A stretch of 64,000 bases of DNA from Kitasatospora aureofaciens (GTDB lineage: Bacteria; Actinomycetota; Actinomycetes; Streptomycetales; Streptomycetaceae). The notes beneath the pieces were generated by a model. The model saw only the letters and a program-made list of their open reading frames with translations. It was not told where the DNA came from and did not search any database. A program made the translations under genes and the position numbers. Of this stretch, positions 36,731 to 48,018 are shown one piece after another (the first letter of the stretch is position 1; the number at the start of each line of letters is the position of its first letter). Location: NCBI RefSeq assembly GCF_019192735.1, contig NZ_JAHTKP010000003.1, forward strand, positions 286,377 through 350,376, read 5' to 3'.

Positions 36731-36816
36731 CCCCGGGCCGCCACGCCCCCGGCCCGGGACCCGGAGTGCGGGAGGGGAGGGGGTGGCGGAGAATCCGAAT
36801 GGTGAGCACCTGTTGT

Positions 36817-36857
36817 CATATCTTCATTCACCTGATGTGATGGTGTATATGGATATG
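36817..36857. promoter_or_regulatory. Symmetric two-part palindrome at the hutH start
   Basis: CATATC-N6-CACC-N9-GGTG-N6-GATATG is symmetric about 36837 and overlaps the TATCTT box (36819-36824) and the hutH start codons. This is a plausible repressor site for histidine-utilisation control. Confidence 0.5.
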
Positions 36858-38432
36858 CACAGTGCTGCGGCCCCCCACGCGCCGCTCGTCCAGGTCGGCA
36901 AGGCCGACGTCAGCGCAGAGGATGTGCTGGCCGTTGCCCGGGGGAACGCCCGGGTCGAGATCGGTCCCGACGCGCTCGCCGAGATGGCGGCGGCCCGCGC
37001 GCGGATCGATGCTCTCGCGGCCGAGCCGCGTCCCGTCTACGGCGTGTCCACCGGGTTCGGTGCGCTCGCCGTCCGGCACATCAGCCCCGAACTGCGGGCG
37101 CAGCTGCAGCGTTCGCTGGTGCGCTCGCACGCGGCCGGGATGGGCCCGGCCGTGGAACGCGAGGTCGTCCGGGCGCTGATGTTCCTGCGGATGAAGACGC
37201 TGGCCTCCGGCCGGACCGGGGTGCGCCCGCTGGTCGCCCAGACCATGGCCGCCCTGCTCAACGCGGGCATCACCCCGGTGGTCCGGGAGTTCGGCTCGCT
37301 CGGCTGTTCCGGTGACCTCGCGCCGCTCTCGCACTGCGCGCTGGTCCTGATGGGCGAGGGCGTGGCGACCGGCCCGGACGGGGTGGAGAAGCCCGTCGCC
37401 GAGCTGCTCGCCGCGGCCGGCATCGAGCCGGTGGAGCTGCTGGAGAAGGAGGGCCTGGCCCTCATCAACGGCACCGACGGCATGCTCGGCATGCTGGTGA
37501 TGGCCATCGCCGACCTCCAGCGGCTCTTCACCACCGCCGACATCACCGCCGCGATGACCCTGGAGGCGCTGCTCGGCACCGACAAGGTGCTCGCCCCCGA
37601 GCTGCACGCCCCGATCCGCCCGCACCCGGGCCAGGCGCTCAGCGCGGCCAACATGCTGGCCGTCCTCAAGGGCTCCGGCCTCACCGGCCACCACCAGGAC
37701 GACGCGCCGCGGGTCCAGGACGCCTACTCGGTCCGCTGCGCCCCACAGGTGGCCGGCGCGGGCCGGGACACCGTCGCGCACGCCCAGCTGGTGGCCTCGC
37801 GCGAGCTGGCCGCCTCGGTGGACAACCCGGTGGTGCTGCCGGACGGCCGGGTGGAGTCGAACGGCAACTTCCACGGCGCGCCGGTCGCGTACGTGCTGGA
37901 CTTCCTCGCCATCGCCGCCGCCGACCTCGGCTCGATCTCGGAGCGGCGCACCGACCGGCTGCTGGACAAGAGTCGCTCGCACGGCCTGCCGGCCTTCCTG
38001 GCCGACGACCCGGGCGTGGACTCCGGTCTGATGATCGCGCAGTACACCCAGGCGGCGCTGGTCAGCGAGAACAAGCGGCTCGCCGTCCCGGCCTCGGTCG
38101 ACTCGATCCCGTCCTCCGCGATGCAGGAGGACCACGTGTCGATGGGCTGGTCCGCGGCCCGCAAGCTGCGCCAGGCGGTCGAGAACCTGGGCCGGATCCT
38201 GGCCGTCGAACTCACCGCCGCCGCCCGCGCGCTGGAGATCCGTCAGCAGGCCGACGGGGGCGTCCGGCTCGCCCCGGCCACCGCCGCGGCGCTGGCCGTC
38301 GCCCGGGAGGCGGGGGTCGGCGGCGCCGGCCGCGACCGCTTCCTCTCGCCGGACCTGGAGGCCGCCGCCGTGCTGGTCGCCTCCGGGGAGCTGGTGCGGG
38401 CGGTCGAGAAGGTCACCGGCCCGCTGGCCTGA
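36849..38432 (+). CDS. hutH: Histidine ammonia-lyase
   Basis: HutH removes ammonia from histidine to give urocanate, the first step of histidine use. The 527-residue protein has the MIO-forming loop as GSLGCSGDLAPLSHC (Cys-Ser-Gly instead of the usual Ala-Ser-Gly, as I recall for other Streptomyces HutH), NGTDGMLGM, and SSAMQEDHVSMG. ATGs at 36840, 36849 and 36855 are all possible; 36849 (MDMH) is chosen by similarity to other Streptomyces enzymes. No clear ribosome binding site. A near-symmetric operator overlaps the start. Confidence 0.93.
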   Translation: MDMHSAAAPHAPLVQVGKADVSAEDVLAVARGNARVEIGPDALAEMAAARARIDALAAEPRPVYGVSTGFGALAVRHISPELRAQLQRSLVRSHAAGMGPAVEREVVRALMFLRMKTLASGRTGVRPLVAQTMAALLNAGITPVVREFGSLGCSGDLAPLSHCALVLMGEGVATGPDGVEKPVAELLAAAGIEPVELLEKEGLALINGTDGMLGMLVMAIADLQRLFTTADITAAMTLEALLGTDKVLAPELHAPIRPHPGQALSAANMLAVLKGSGLTGHHQDDAPRVQDAYSVRCAPQVAGAGRDTVAHAQLVASRELAASVDNPVVLPDGRVESNGNFHGAPVAYVLDFLAIAAADLGSISERRTDRLLDKSRSHGLPAFLADDPGVDSGLMIAQYTQAALVSENKRLAVPASVDSIPSSAMQEDHVSMGWSAARKLRQAVENLGRILAVELTAAARALEIRQQADGGVRLAPATAAALAVAREAGVGGAGRDRFLSPDLEAAAVLVASGELVRAVEKVTGPLA

Positions 38433-38468
38433 CGGTGCCTGACGTGTCGCACGGGGTGGCTGGGACGG

Positions 38469-38885
38469 TCAGTCCCAGTCGCCCCGCGACCGGCGGTCCG
38501 CACGGTCCCGGCGGTCGCTGAGGGCGGCGGCGAAGTTGACCCCGACGATGCCCGCCCAGCAGGCGAACAGGCCGACCAGGCCGCCGCTCTCGGGGCTGCT
38601 CGCGATCGCGGTGAGCGGGATGCCGAGCGCCAGCGAGATCACGGCCAGCCGCGAACCCGGGCGGCCGGGCAACCCGGGGCGGCGGGGGCGGTGGGCCGGC
38701 TCGTAGTCGTCGAGGTGCTCGGCCACCCGGCGGGCGACCCGGGTGTCCAGCCGGGCGTCCAGGCGGGATTCGAGCCGGGTCAGGAACGAGTCGACCAGCT
38801 CCGACTCGTACTCCTTGCCGAGTTCCTTGCGGGCCTGCAGGGTGGCGTCGAGGTCGCGCCGCAGTTCGTCCTGGCGAGTGTCCAT
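38469..38885 (-). CDS. Small integral membrane protein
   Basis: The 138-residue product has a 70-residue charged, probably coiled-coil N-terminus (DELRRDLDATLQARKELGKE, RLESRLDARLDTRVA), then two transmembrane helices (SRLAVISLALGIPLTAIA and GLVGLFACWAGIVGVNFAAAL) and a basic tail. Uncharacterised family common in Streptomyces next to hutH-type loci. ATG at 38885; a GTG two codons upstream is possible. Convergent with hutH. Confidence 0.75.
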   Translation of the reverse strand: MDTRQDELRRDLDATLQARKELGKEYESELVDSFLTRLESRLDARLDTRVARRVAEHLDDYEPAHRPRRPGLPGRPGSRLAVISLALGIPLTAIASSPESGGLVGLFACWAGIVGVNFAAALSDRRDRADRRSRGDWD

Positions 38886-39017
38886 GGGCACCAGCGTGGG
38901 CCCGCGCCGGGGCCGGGTCCATCCGTTCGCGGGGGGAATCCGGGCGGGGTCAGGGTGAAATCAGGGTTACCCCGAGCACCGTCCGCGCGGGAGGGAGCCG
39001 TACAGTCCGCCCCTCGG

Positions 39018-39052
39018 GACGTCTCACCGGGCGTCCCGCCGTACGAGACGTC
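39018..39052. promoter_or_regulatory. Inverted repeat upstream of the RpiR regulator
   Basis: GACGTCTC (39018-39025) and GAGACGTC (39045-39052), 19 bases apart, lie 67 bp before the regulator start. Inside, GGGACG and CGTCCC also pair. A candidate autoregulatory site or leader hairpin. Confidence 0.4.
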
Positions 39053-39118
39053 TTTGCCAGGCGCGGCGCGCTGCTGCACAGTCGTCGTCCGAACCGCTCG
39101 CATCCGGAGGTACCGCTG

Positions 39119-39988
39119 ATGACCGCCACCGACGAGACCGGCACGGTCGGTCCCTCCGCGCGGCTGCTCCAGCTCTTCGAGGGGCACCGGCTGACCCCGA
39201 CCCAGCGGCGGATCGCGCACTCGCTGGTCCGGCACGCCACCGAGGCGCCGTTCCTGTCCAGCGTGGAGGTCGCCGAACTCGCGGGCGTGAGCCAGCCGTC
39301 CGTCACCCGCTTCGCGGTGGCCCTCGGCTACGACGGCTACCCGGCGCTGCGCAAGCAGCTGCGCGAACTCGGCGCGGGCGAGCCGGGCGCCCCGGAGACG
39401 CCGGACGACGCCGTGCGCAACGAGCACCAGCAGGCCGTGCTCGCCGAGATCGAGCACCTGCGCCACCTCGCCGACCTGCTCGCCGACCCCGAGCCGATCA
39501 TCCGGGCCGCCCGGCTGCTCGCCGCCTCCCGCCCGCTGCCGGTGCTCGGCCTGCGGGCCGCCTCGGCGCAGGCGCGCGGCTTCGCGTACTTCGCCGCCAA
39601 GGTGCACCCGGACATCCGGCTGCTCGACGAGGGCGGCAGCATGCTCGCCGACCGGTTGGAGCAGGCCTCCGCGGCCGGCGCCACCGCGCTGCTCTGCTTC
39701 GCGCTGCCGCGCTACCCGCGGGAGCTGATGGACGCTCTGGCAGTGGCCCGGGAGTGCGGGTTGACGGTGCTGACGGTCGCCGACAGCGCGTTCGCGCCGG
39801 TCGCCAAGCTGTCCGACCTGATGCTGCCCGCGGCGGTCGGCACCGGCCTGGTCTTCGACACCGCGTGTGCGCCGATGATGCTCGGCCGGGTGCTGCTGCA
39901 GAGCATGTGCGACGAACTCCCGGGCGCCGAAGCGAAGTTGGAGGCGATCGAGCACTCGGCGGCGGCGCGCGGCCTCTTCTTGGAATAA
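39119..39988 (+). CDS. MurR/RpiR family transcriptional regulator
   Basis: A 289-residue regulator: N-terminal RpiR helix-turn-helix (residues 22-88, LSSVEVAELAGVSQPSVTRFAVALGYDGYPALRKQLRE) and C-terminal SIS sugar-phosphate isomerase-like domain (130-275). RpiR proteins usually sense phosphosugars, but its placement between hutH and hutU makes it the likely hut regulator here. The ATG follows GGAGGT. The stop codon lies inside a 15-bp tandem duplication. Confidence 0.85.
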   Translation: MTATDETGTVGPSARLLQLFEGHRLTPTQRRIAHSLVRHATEAPFLSSVEVAELAGVSQPSVTRFAVALGYDGYPALRKQLRELGAGEPGAPETPDDAVRNEHQQAVLAEIEHLRHLADLLADPEPIIRAARLLAASRPLPVLGLRAASAQARGFAYFAAKVHPDIRLLDEGGSMLADRLEQASAAGATALLCFALPRYPRELMDALAVARECGLTVLTVADSAFAPVAKLSDLMLPAAVGTGLVFDTACAPMMLGRVLLQSMCDELPGAEAKLEAIEHSAAARGLFLE

Positions 39989-40017
39989 GCACAGCTGGAA
40001 TAAGCACAGCTGGAATA
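39981..40017 (+). repeat. 15-bp tandem duplication spanning the regulator stop codon
   Basis: TGGAATAAGCACAGC is present at 39981 and 39996, then TGGAATA at 40011. The TAA in the first copy is the stop codon (39986-39988). Confidence 0.9.
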
Positions 40018-40089
40018 GACGCGGCTTGGAGCAGTGACGGGAGTACACGTCACAAACCCGGGCATCCCCTACTGCAGGGGGTGCCGCCC

Positions 40090-40413
40090 ATGCGCGTGAT
40101 CCACGAGATGAAGTTCGTCGCCCGCCTTGCCTCGGGTGTCGACGAATGGTCCTGCCCCACCTGCGGACGCCGCGTCACCCTGCGGCGTCTGCCCGATCCC
40201 GAACTGACCGTCCTCGACCCGGGCGACGAGTCCGCCGTCCACGTCGGCGTCATCGAACCGGACGCCCGCGCCGCCGCCGCGGCCGCCGAGAAGTACGGCC
40301 TCGGCCCGATTCAGGAGATCCCCCGCCCCCCGTCCCCGCCCGCCCCCGACGCCGACGACCGCCGCTGGCTGGCCGAGATCGGCATCGACTGGGACGGCGA
40401 CGCCGCGGCGTGA
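40090..40413 (+). CDS. Small zinc-ribbon-like conserved protein
   Basis: The 107-residue protein contains one CPTCGRRVTLRR knuckle at residues 22-33 and an acidic C-terminus with Pro-rich linker (RPPSPPAPDADD). It looks like half of a zinc ribbon; no second CxxC is present. Start ATG at 40090, after a GGGGGTG stretch; a GTG at 40081 is possible. It follows the RpiR regulator by 100 bp and may be cotranscribed with it. Function unknown. Confidence 0.7.
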   Translation: MRVIHEMKFVARLASGVDEWSCPTCGRRVTLRRLPDPELTVLDPGDESAVHVGVIEPDARAAAAAAEKYGLGPIQEIPRPPSPPAPDADDRRWLAEIGIDWDGDAAA

Positions 40414-40422
40414 GGGGTGGGT

Positions 40423-40995
40423 TCAGCGCTTCGGTGTGTAGAGCGGCAGGTCGGCGGTGCTCAGCTCGGCGGGCAGCGGCGCGGGCAGGGGGACTGGCTC
40501 GCCGTACTTGCCGTGCAGTACGCCCTGGTACTCGCCGTCGCGGGGGTGGGTGCGGAGCGTCCAGACGCCCTTGCGGGGGTCGACCGCAAGGAGGACCGGC
40601 ACGCCTGCGACCGCGTACCAGCTGGTCTTGGTCGCGATGTGGCTGACCCGCTCGGAGGTGGAGATGACCTCCACGGCCAGCTCGACATCGTGCGGGTCTG
40701 CCAGCCAGTCATCGTCGTCCTCCCAGTCGGACGGCAGGACGACCAGGTCGGGTGTCGCGTAGTCCTCCGCGTTGTCGGGCATGGTGATCGACGAGACCTC
40801 GTAGGCGCCGAGGCCGGCCGGGAGATTGCCGTCGAGCCGGCGGGACAGGCGCTTGACAGTCCCCGCGTGCTTGCCGCGAGGAGTCGGGGACATCACCAGG
40901 GTTCCTCCGATGATCTGGACGCGGAGGCCGGTGCTCCGCTCGATCTCCTCCGCCACATCCCGGAGTTTGCCGGGCCGCACGGTGATCGCAGTCAT
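40423..40995 (-). CDS. Uma2 family (DUF820) restriction-endonuclease-fold protein
   Basis: A 190-residue PD-(D/E)xK-fold protein: DYATPDLVVL supplies the catalytic aspartate and ELAVEVIS the ExV motif, typical of Uma2/DUF820. These are abundant in Streptomyces and Cyanobacteria; their role is not established and no partner methylase is nearby. Convergent with the 107-residue gene, nine bases apart. Confidence 0.85.
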   Translation of the reverse strand: MTAITVRPGKLRDVAEEIERSTGLRVQIIGGTLVMSPTPRGKHAGTVKRLSRRLDGNLPAGLGAYEVSSITMPDNAEDYATPDLVVLPSDWEDDDDWLADPHDVELAVEVISTSERVSHIATKTSWYAVAGVPVLLAVDPRKGVWTLRTHPRDGEYQGVLHGKYGEPVPLPAPLPAELSTADLPLYTPKR

Positions 40996-41120
40996 CGTGT
41001 CCTCCGCTCTCGTCGCTGGGCCGAGTGGCTGGTGTTCGCCGGGTTCAGGCTAGCGCGCCGGTGCGGTCGGCGGCGTGGCTGATCGGATTGGTTCGGGGTC
41101 TGGTCGGGAGCTGATTGATT

Positions 41121-41154
41121 GGATATATTCAGCCGAACCAAGCCTGAATGAATC
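41121..41154 (+). promoter_or_regulatory. hutU promoter with GGAT-ATATTCAG/CTGAATGA-ATCC palindrome
   Basis: ATTCAG (41127-41132) and CTGAAT (41144-41149) with flanking GGAT and ATCC form a 34-bp near-palindrome. It overlaps a TATATT -10 box (41124-41129) and the expected start point. The position fits repression of hutU. Confidence 0.6.
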
Positions 41155-41175
41155 CATCCGCAGGGAGGCCGGGAC

Positions 41176-42839
<1,664 letters not shown>

Positions 42840-42843
<4 letters not shown>

Positions 42844-44036
42844 GTTTTCACGAGATGTGGGCGGAGCTGCTCCCCGTGGGCCGCTCCGCCTCCTCCGGCG
42901 GCTACCGCCGCTTCGCCTGGAACTCCGCCGACGCCGAGTGCCGGGCCTGGTTCGAGCAGCAGGCCCGCCACCGCGGCCTGACCTACGAGCTGGACCGCAA
43001 CGGCAACCAGTGGGCCTGGCTGGGCGACCCGGCCGGGGACGGCGCCGTCGTCACCGGCTCGCACCTGGACTCCGTCCCGGACGGCGGCGCCTTCGACGGC
43101 CCGCTCGGCGTGGTCTCCTCCTTCGCCGCCCTGGACGAACTCCGCGAGCGGGGGGCCGAGTTCACCCGCCCCCTGGCGATCGTCAACTTCGGCGACGAGG
43201 AGGGCGCCCGGTTCGGCGTGGCCTGCATCGGCTCCCGGCTCACCGCCGGGGTGCTCGGCCGCGAGGCCGCGTACGAGCTGCGCGACGCCGACGGCGTCCG
43301 GCTGCCCGACGCGATGGAGCGGGCCGGCTACGACCCGACCGCGATCGGCGCCGACGGCGACCGGCTGGCCCGGATCGGCGCCTTCGTCGAACTCCACGTC
43401 GAGCAGGGCCGCCACCTCGCCGAGGACCAGCCGGTCGGCGTGGCGAGCGCGATCTGGCCGCACGGCCGCTGGCGGTTCGACTTCCACGGCGAGGCCAACC
43501 ACGCCGGCACCACCCGGATCGAGGACCGCCGCGACCCGATGCTCACCTACGCCAACACCGTGCTCGCCGCCCGGAAGAAGGCCAGGCAGGCGGGCGCGCT
43601 GGCCACCTTCGGCAAGGTCGCGGTCGAGCCCAACGGCACCAACGCGATCGCCTCCCTGGTCCGCGGCTGGCTCGACTCCCGGGCCGCCGACGAGCGCACC
43701 CTCACCGAGCTGGTCGCCGAGATCGAGCAGGCCGCCGCCGAGCGCGGCGAGCGCGACGGCGTCCGGGTCGAGCTCACCCGCGAGTCCTACACCCCCGTGG
43801 TGGACTTCGACGGCCCGCTGCGCGACCGCCTCGCCAAGCTGCTGAACGCCCCGGTGCTGCCCACCGGCGCGGGACACGACGCCGGGATCCTGGCGTCCGC
43901 GATCCCGACCGCCATGCTGTTCGTACGAAACCCGAGCGGCGTCTCGCACTCCCCGGCCGAACACGCCGAGGAGGCCGACTGCCTCGCCGGGGTCGCCGCC
44001 CTGGCCGACGTACTGGAGGACCTGGCGTGTCAGTAG
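42840..44036 (+). CDS. M20 amidohydrolase in the hut operon (allantoate amidohydrolase family)
   Basis: A 398-residue M20/M28-type dizinc hydrolase: [15 protein letters not shown] (metal), [11 protein letters not shown] (catalytic Glu) and [10 protein letters not shown], with [13 protein letters not shown] at the end. By sequence it belongs to the allantoate/N-carbamoyl amino acid amidohydrolase group. Inside hutU-hutF-hutI and with no HutG present, its probable job is deformylation of N-formylglutamate to glutamate. Start GTG at 42840 overlaps hutU by four bases. The substrate assignment is inferred from context. Confidence 0.85.
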
Positions 44037-45403
44037 GCCGTGCCGCAGGCGCGCAAACGACAACGTACTGGGCGCAGTACGCCTGGCTGCCGCACACCAG
44101 CGGGCCGGTGGTCGAGCAGGACGTGCTCATCACCACCGGCCCCGGCGGCACGATCGTCCGGGTCGCGCCGGACAGCGGCCCCTGCCCCGCCGGCGCCGTC
44201 CGCCTCGACGGGCTGCTGCTGCCCGGCCAGGCGAACGCCCACTCGCACGCCTTCCACCGGGCGCTGCGCGGCCACGTCCAGGTCGGCTCCGGCACCTTCT
44301 GGACCTGGCGCGACACCATGTACCGGTTCGCCGGCGCCCTCGACCCGGACGGCTACCTGGAGCTCGCCACCGCCGTCTACGCCGAGATGGCGCTCGCCGG
44401 GATCACCGCCGTCGGCGAGTTCCACTACCTGCACCACGCGCCCGGCGGCGCCCGCTACGACGACCCCAACGCGATGGGCGAGGCGCTGATCGAGGCCGCC
44501 GCCCGGGCCGGCATCCGGATCACCCTGCTCGACACCTGCTACCTGTCCTCCGGCTTCGGCGTCGAACCGACCCGGCCGCAGCTGCGGTTCAGCGACGGCG
44601 ACGCCGACGCCTGGGCGGAGCGGGCCGACGCGCTCAAGCCGCGCGAACACGCCCGGATCGGCGCCGCCATCCACTCGGTGCGTGCCGTTCCCGCCGAGCA
44701 GCTCGGCACCGTCGCGCACTGGGCCGCCATGCGCAAGGCCCCGCTGCACGTCCACCTGTCCGAGCAGACCGCCGAGAACGACGCCTGCCTCACCGCCCAC
44801 GGCGTCACCCCGACCCGGCTGCTCGCCGACCACGGCGCGCTCGGGCCACGCACCTCGGCCGTCCACGCCACCCACCTCACCGACGAGGACGTCAAGCTCC
44901 TCACCGACTCCTCCACCACCATCTGCATGTGCCCCACCACCGAGCGGGACCTCGCGGACGGCATCGGCCCGGCCCACCGGCTCGCCTCGGCCGGCTGCCC
45001 GGTCACCCTCGGCAGCGACAGCCACGCCGTCATCGACCCGTTCGAGGAGGCGCGCGCCCTGGAGCTGGACGAGCGGCTGCGCACCCGCACCCGCGGGCAC
45101 TGGACGGCGAACGCGCTGCTGCGGGCCGGCACCGAGGACGGGCACGCCTCGCTCGGCTGGCCCGAGGCCGGACGGATCGAGGCCGGGGCGCTCGCCGACT
45201 TCACCGTGATCGGCCTCGACTCGGTGCGCACCGCCGGGCCGCCGCCCCGACTGGGCGCCGAGATCGCGGTCTTCGCGGCCTCGGCGGCGGACGTCCGGCA
45301 CGTCGTGGTCGGCGGCCGGCACGTCGTCCAGGACGGTGTGCACCGGCTCGTCCCGGACGTGCCGGGCGCGCTGCGGGACTCGATCGCTGCGCTGAGCTGC
45401 TGA
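44027..45403 (+). CDS. hutF: Formimidoylglutamate deiminase
   Basis: HutF converts N-formimidoylglutamate to N-formylglutamate and ammonia. The 458-residue amidohydrolase has the metal site [25 protein letters not shown] and [16 protein letters not shown]. The GTG at 44027 overlaps the preceding gene by ten bases, so it is translationally coupled. Its product is the proposed substrate of the M20 enzyme just upstream. Two TTCGTCAACTCC copies follow the stop (45409-45432). Confidence 0.93.
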   Translation: MSVGRAAGAQTTTYWAQYAWLPHTSGPVVEQDVLITTGPGGTIVRVAPDSGPCPAGAVRLDGLLLPGQANAHSHAFHRALRGHVQVGSGTFWTWRDTMYRFAGALDPDGYLELATAVYAEMALAGITAVGEFHYLHHAPGGARYDDPNAMGEALIEAAARAGIRITLLDTCYLSSGFGVEPTRPQLRFSDGDADAWAERADALKPREHARIGAAIHSVRAVPAEQLGTVAHWAAMRKAPLHVHLSEQTAENDACLTAHGVTPTRLLADHGALGPRTSAVHATHLTDEDVKLLTDSSTTICMCPTTERDLADGIGPAHRLASAGCPVTLGSDSHAVIDPFEEARALELDERLRTRTRGHWTANALLRAGTEDGHASLGWPEAGRIEAGALADFTVIGLDSVRTAGPPPRLGAEIAVFAASAADVRHVVVGGRHVVQDGVHRLVPDVPGALRDSIAALSC

Positions 45404-45449
45404 TCCGTTTCGTCAACTCCTTCGTCAACTCCGTTCGGAAGGCGGCGTC

Positions 45450-46634
45450 TTGAGCACCCCGACCACCCCGACCACCCTGATCACCGGCATCGGCAGCCTG
45501 GTCAGCAACGACCCCGGGCACGGCACCGGGCCGCTCGGCCTGCTGACCGACGCGGCCGTGGTGCTGGAGGGCGCCACCGTGGCCTGGGTCGGTCCGGCCG
45601 CCGAGGCGCCCGCCGCCGACGAGCGGTTCGACGCCGAGGGCCGGGCGCTGCTGCCCGGCTTCGTCGACTCGCACGCCCACCTGGTGTTCGCGGGCGACCG
45701 CACCGCCGAGTTCAACGCCCGGATGTCCGGCCAGTCGTACACCGCGGGCGGGATCCGGACCACGGTGGCCGCCACCCGGGCCGCGAGCGACGCCGAACTC
45801 GACGCCAACCTGGCCCGGTTCGTCCGGGAGGCGCTGCGGCAGGGCACCACGACGATCGAGTGCAAGTCCGGCTACGGGCTGACCGTCGCCGACGAGGCCC
45901 GCGCCCTGCGGATCGCCGCCAAGTACACCCCGGAGACCACCTACCTGGGCGCGCACGTCGTCGCGCCCGAGTACGCCGAGGACCCGGCCGGGTACGTCGA
46001 CCTCGTCACCGGGGAGATGCTGGACGCCTGCGCGCCGCACGCCCGTTGGGTGGACGTGTTCTGCGAGAAGGGCGCCTTCGACGGGGACCAGGCGCGGGCC
46101 GTCCTGAACGCCGGCATCGAGCGCGGGCTCACGCCCCGGGTGCACGCCAACCAGCTCTCGTACGGGCCCGGCGTGCAGCTCGCCGTCGAGCTGGGCGCGG
46201 CCTCGGCGGACCACTGCACCCACCTGACGGACGAGGACGTGGCAGCGCTGGCCGGTTCGGCGACGGTCGCGACGCTGCTGCCCGGGGCGGAGTTCTCCAC
46301 CCGCGCCGCGTACCCGGACGCGCGGCGGCTGCTCGACGCCGGGGTGGTGGTGGCGCTGTCCACGGACTGCAACCCGGGCTCCAGCTTCACCAGTTCGATG
46401 GCGTTCTGCATCGCGGTCGCGGTGCGGGAGATGGGGATGACGCCCGACGAGGCGGTCTGGGCGGCGACGGCGGGCGGTGCGCACGCCCTGCGGCGCAGCG
46501 ACGTCGGGACGATCGCGGTGGGCTCGCGCGCGGACCTGCTGCTACTTGACGCGCCCTCGCACGTGCACCTGGCCTACCGCCCGGGCGTGCCGCTGACGGC
46601 GGCGGTCTGGCGGGCGGGCGTCCGGGAGGTCTGA
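45450..46634 (+). CDS. hutI: Imidazolonepropionase
   Basis: HutI opens imidazolone-5-propionate to N-formimidoylglutamate. Motifs of the 394-residue metal hydrolase: [32 protein letters not shown] and [16 protein letters not shown]. The start is a TTG at 45450 preceded by GGAAGG; no ATG or GTG fits better. Last gene of the hut operon, followed by a strong terminator. Confidence 0.95.
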   Translation: MSTPTTPTTLITGIGSLVSNDPGHGTGPLGLLTDAAVVLEGATVAWVGPAAEAPAADERFDAEGRALLPGFVDSHAHLVFAGDRTAEFNARMSGQSYTAGGIRTTVAATRAASDAELDANLARFVREALRQGTTTIECKSGYGLTVADEARALRIAAKYTPETTYLGAHVVAPEYAEDPAGYVDLVTGEMLDACAPHARWVDVFCEKGAFDGDQARAVLNAGIERGLTPRVHANQLSYGPGVQLAVELGAASADHCTHLTDEDVAALAGSATVATLLPGAEFSTRAAYPDARRLLDAGVVVALSTDCNPGSSFTSSMAFCIAVAVREMGMTPDEAVWAATAGGAHALRRSDVGTIAVGSRADLLLLDAPSHVHLAYRPGVPLTAAVWRAGVREV

Positions 46635-46652
46635 GGGCCACGGACGGCGGGG

Positions 46653-46691
46653 AGCCCCCGCGCCCCCGGGGTGGCGGGCGCGGGGGCTTTT
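46653..46691 (+). terminator. Terminator of the hut operon
   Basis: AGCCCCCGCGCCC (46653-46665) pairs with GGGCGCGGGGGCT (46676-46688) and is followed by TTTT. It also closes the convergent DUF397 gene. Confidence 0.9.
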
Positions 46692-46694
46692 CGT

Positions 46695-46895
46695 TCAGGC
46701 GTTGGTGATCAGGTGGTCGAACTCGCCGGACTTCGCACTCTGGAGGAAGTCGGAGAACTTGAGGCGGGTGGTCCGGACGATGACATCACCTTCGTCGGAC
46801 TCGCGAAGTTCGATAACCCCGTCGACGGTCCGCACCTCAAGGCAGTCGGAGTTTGCGCCTGAGTGACTAGACTTCTTCCAGTGAGAGTTAGGCAT
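46695..46895 (-). CDS. DUF397 domain protein
   Basis: The 66-residue protein follows the DUF397 pattern: W-KKSSHSGANSDCLEV, a strand pair and VRTTRLKFSDFLQSAKSGEF. DUF397 proteins (AbaA/BldB-neighbour type) pair with WhiJ-like XRE regulators and appear to antagonise them. The ATG at 46895 overlaps the regulator stop by eight bases, so both are made from one message. Codon use is less GC-biased than the surrounding hut genes. Confidence 0.9.
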   Translation of the reverse strand: MPNSHWKKSSHSGANSDCLEVRTVDGVIELRESDEGDVIVRTTRLKFSDFLQSAKSGEFDHLITNA

Positions 46896-47754
46896 ACTTG
46901 CTTTCCATGTCCTTCTTGATGGATCGAATGAACTCTCGGGAGTCATCTTCCGAGATGGCCGCCGATTCGAGCCGGGCGAGCATAGATCGGAACCTGGCGA
47001 GGTGGGCTGGTGCATCGAAGAGCACGTTGCCGACGCTGGAGTCCGTCTGCACTGTGTCCAGTTCCGGGATCGGTCCTTCGACATAGGTGAAGTTCTCGTA
47101 GTTGAGCGGAAGCGCATCGACGTCGAAGAGTACGACTCGGATCGAGATGGTAGGCCGCTCGGAGTCTTCGATGAGGCTACGAAGCTGTTCGGCTTGAATC
47201 GCGGGCCCACTGAACTGCATGCGTAGAGCCGCTTCATGGATGTAGGCGGAATATGGCGTTGCGCCGGAGCGAACGACATCTTGTCGTCGCATTCGGAAGG
47301 CCGTTCTCTGGTCGACCTCGTGGTGTGGGAGCGGTGTCAGGGAGCGATCAAAGACAGCACCGGTATATGCGTTGGTCTGGAGAAGTCCAGGGATGAAGGC
47401 CATCGTGTAAGTCGAGAGCCTGCGTGCATGGCCTTCCACCTCGGCGACCTCAAGGAAGTCGTCTGAGAGGGTCCCGCGATACTCCTCCCACCAAGCGCCC
47501 TTGCCCCGGTCCGTGATGATCTCCGTCAGCGCCTCGATCAGAGGCTCGTTGGCGCACATGCACAACGCGGCGATCGTGCGCAGGCGTTCGACGCTGATGC
47601 CGGTCTTGCCACTCTCCATCTGCGTCACGTGGGCGGGATTGATGCCCAGTGCACGGGCAAGTTGACTGCCGCCAAGCCCCGCCTGCTCCCGCATCCTACG
47701 CAGCTCGGCACCCAGCCGCAGTTGACGGAGAGTTGGGTTCGGTCGAAGCGCCAT
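46888..47754 (-). CDS. WhiJ-type XRE regulator (HTH + DUF5753)
   Basis: Residues 10-70 hold an XRE helix-turn-helix (GSQLARALGINPAHVTQMESGKTGISVERL) and residues 90-280 the DUF5753 domain (LSTYTMAFIPGLLQTNAYTGA to NVLFDAPAHLARFRSML). Length 288 is typical. WhiJ homologues act in development and antibiotic regulation, usually as many paralogues each with its own DUF397 partner. ATG at 47754. It diverges from an HATPase gene across a gap with a perfect palindrome. Confidence 0.9.
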   Translation of the reverse strand: MALRPNPTLRQLRLGAELRRMREQAGLGGSQLARALGINPAHVTQMESGKTGISVERLRTIAALCMCANEPLIEALTEIITDRGKGAWWEEYRGTLSDDFLEVAEVEGHARRLSTYTMAFIPGLLQTNAYTGAVFDRSLTPLPHHEVDQRTAFRMRRQDVVRSGATPYSAYIHEAALRMQFSGPAIQAEQLRSLIEDSERPTISIRVVLFDVDALPLNYENFTYVEGPIPELDTVQTDSSVGNVLFDAPAHLARFRSMLARLESAAISEDDSREFIRSIKKDMESKYA

Positions 47755-47825
47755 GAGGTCCTCTCTGCTGGTCGTGGGACCAGTCTGCCCCAGAGGCGCT
47801 GCCACGTTGGAGGGAACTTCTCGCA

Positions 47826-47860
47826 GTCCGCCACAAATCTGTGGCGGACCGCGCTATCGT
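47826..47860 (+). promoter_or_regulatory. Perfect 24-bp palindrome with -10 box before the HATPase operon
   Basis: GTCCGCCACA-AATC-TGTGGCGGAC (47826-47849) is followed by TATCGT (47855-47860), a possible -10 of the rightward operon. Without coding DNA and within the divergent gap, it is the natural operator for the WhiJ-type regulator. Confidence 0.65.
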
Positions 47861-48018
47861 CGTTCTCAGCTCGATCCGACGGATCGTCAGTAACGCCTGC
47901 AATCAAGGGCAGTAGGCGCCTGCTGCCCGCGCACCGAAGAGCACCCAGCCCCACCTGGCCTGGCTCACGGCGACGACCGTCATCACCTCTCCCACACCAC
48001 AGCCTCACGGAGGTTCCC

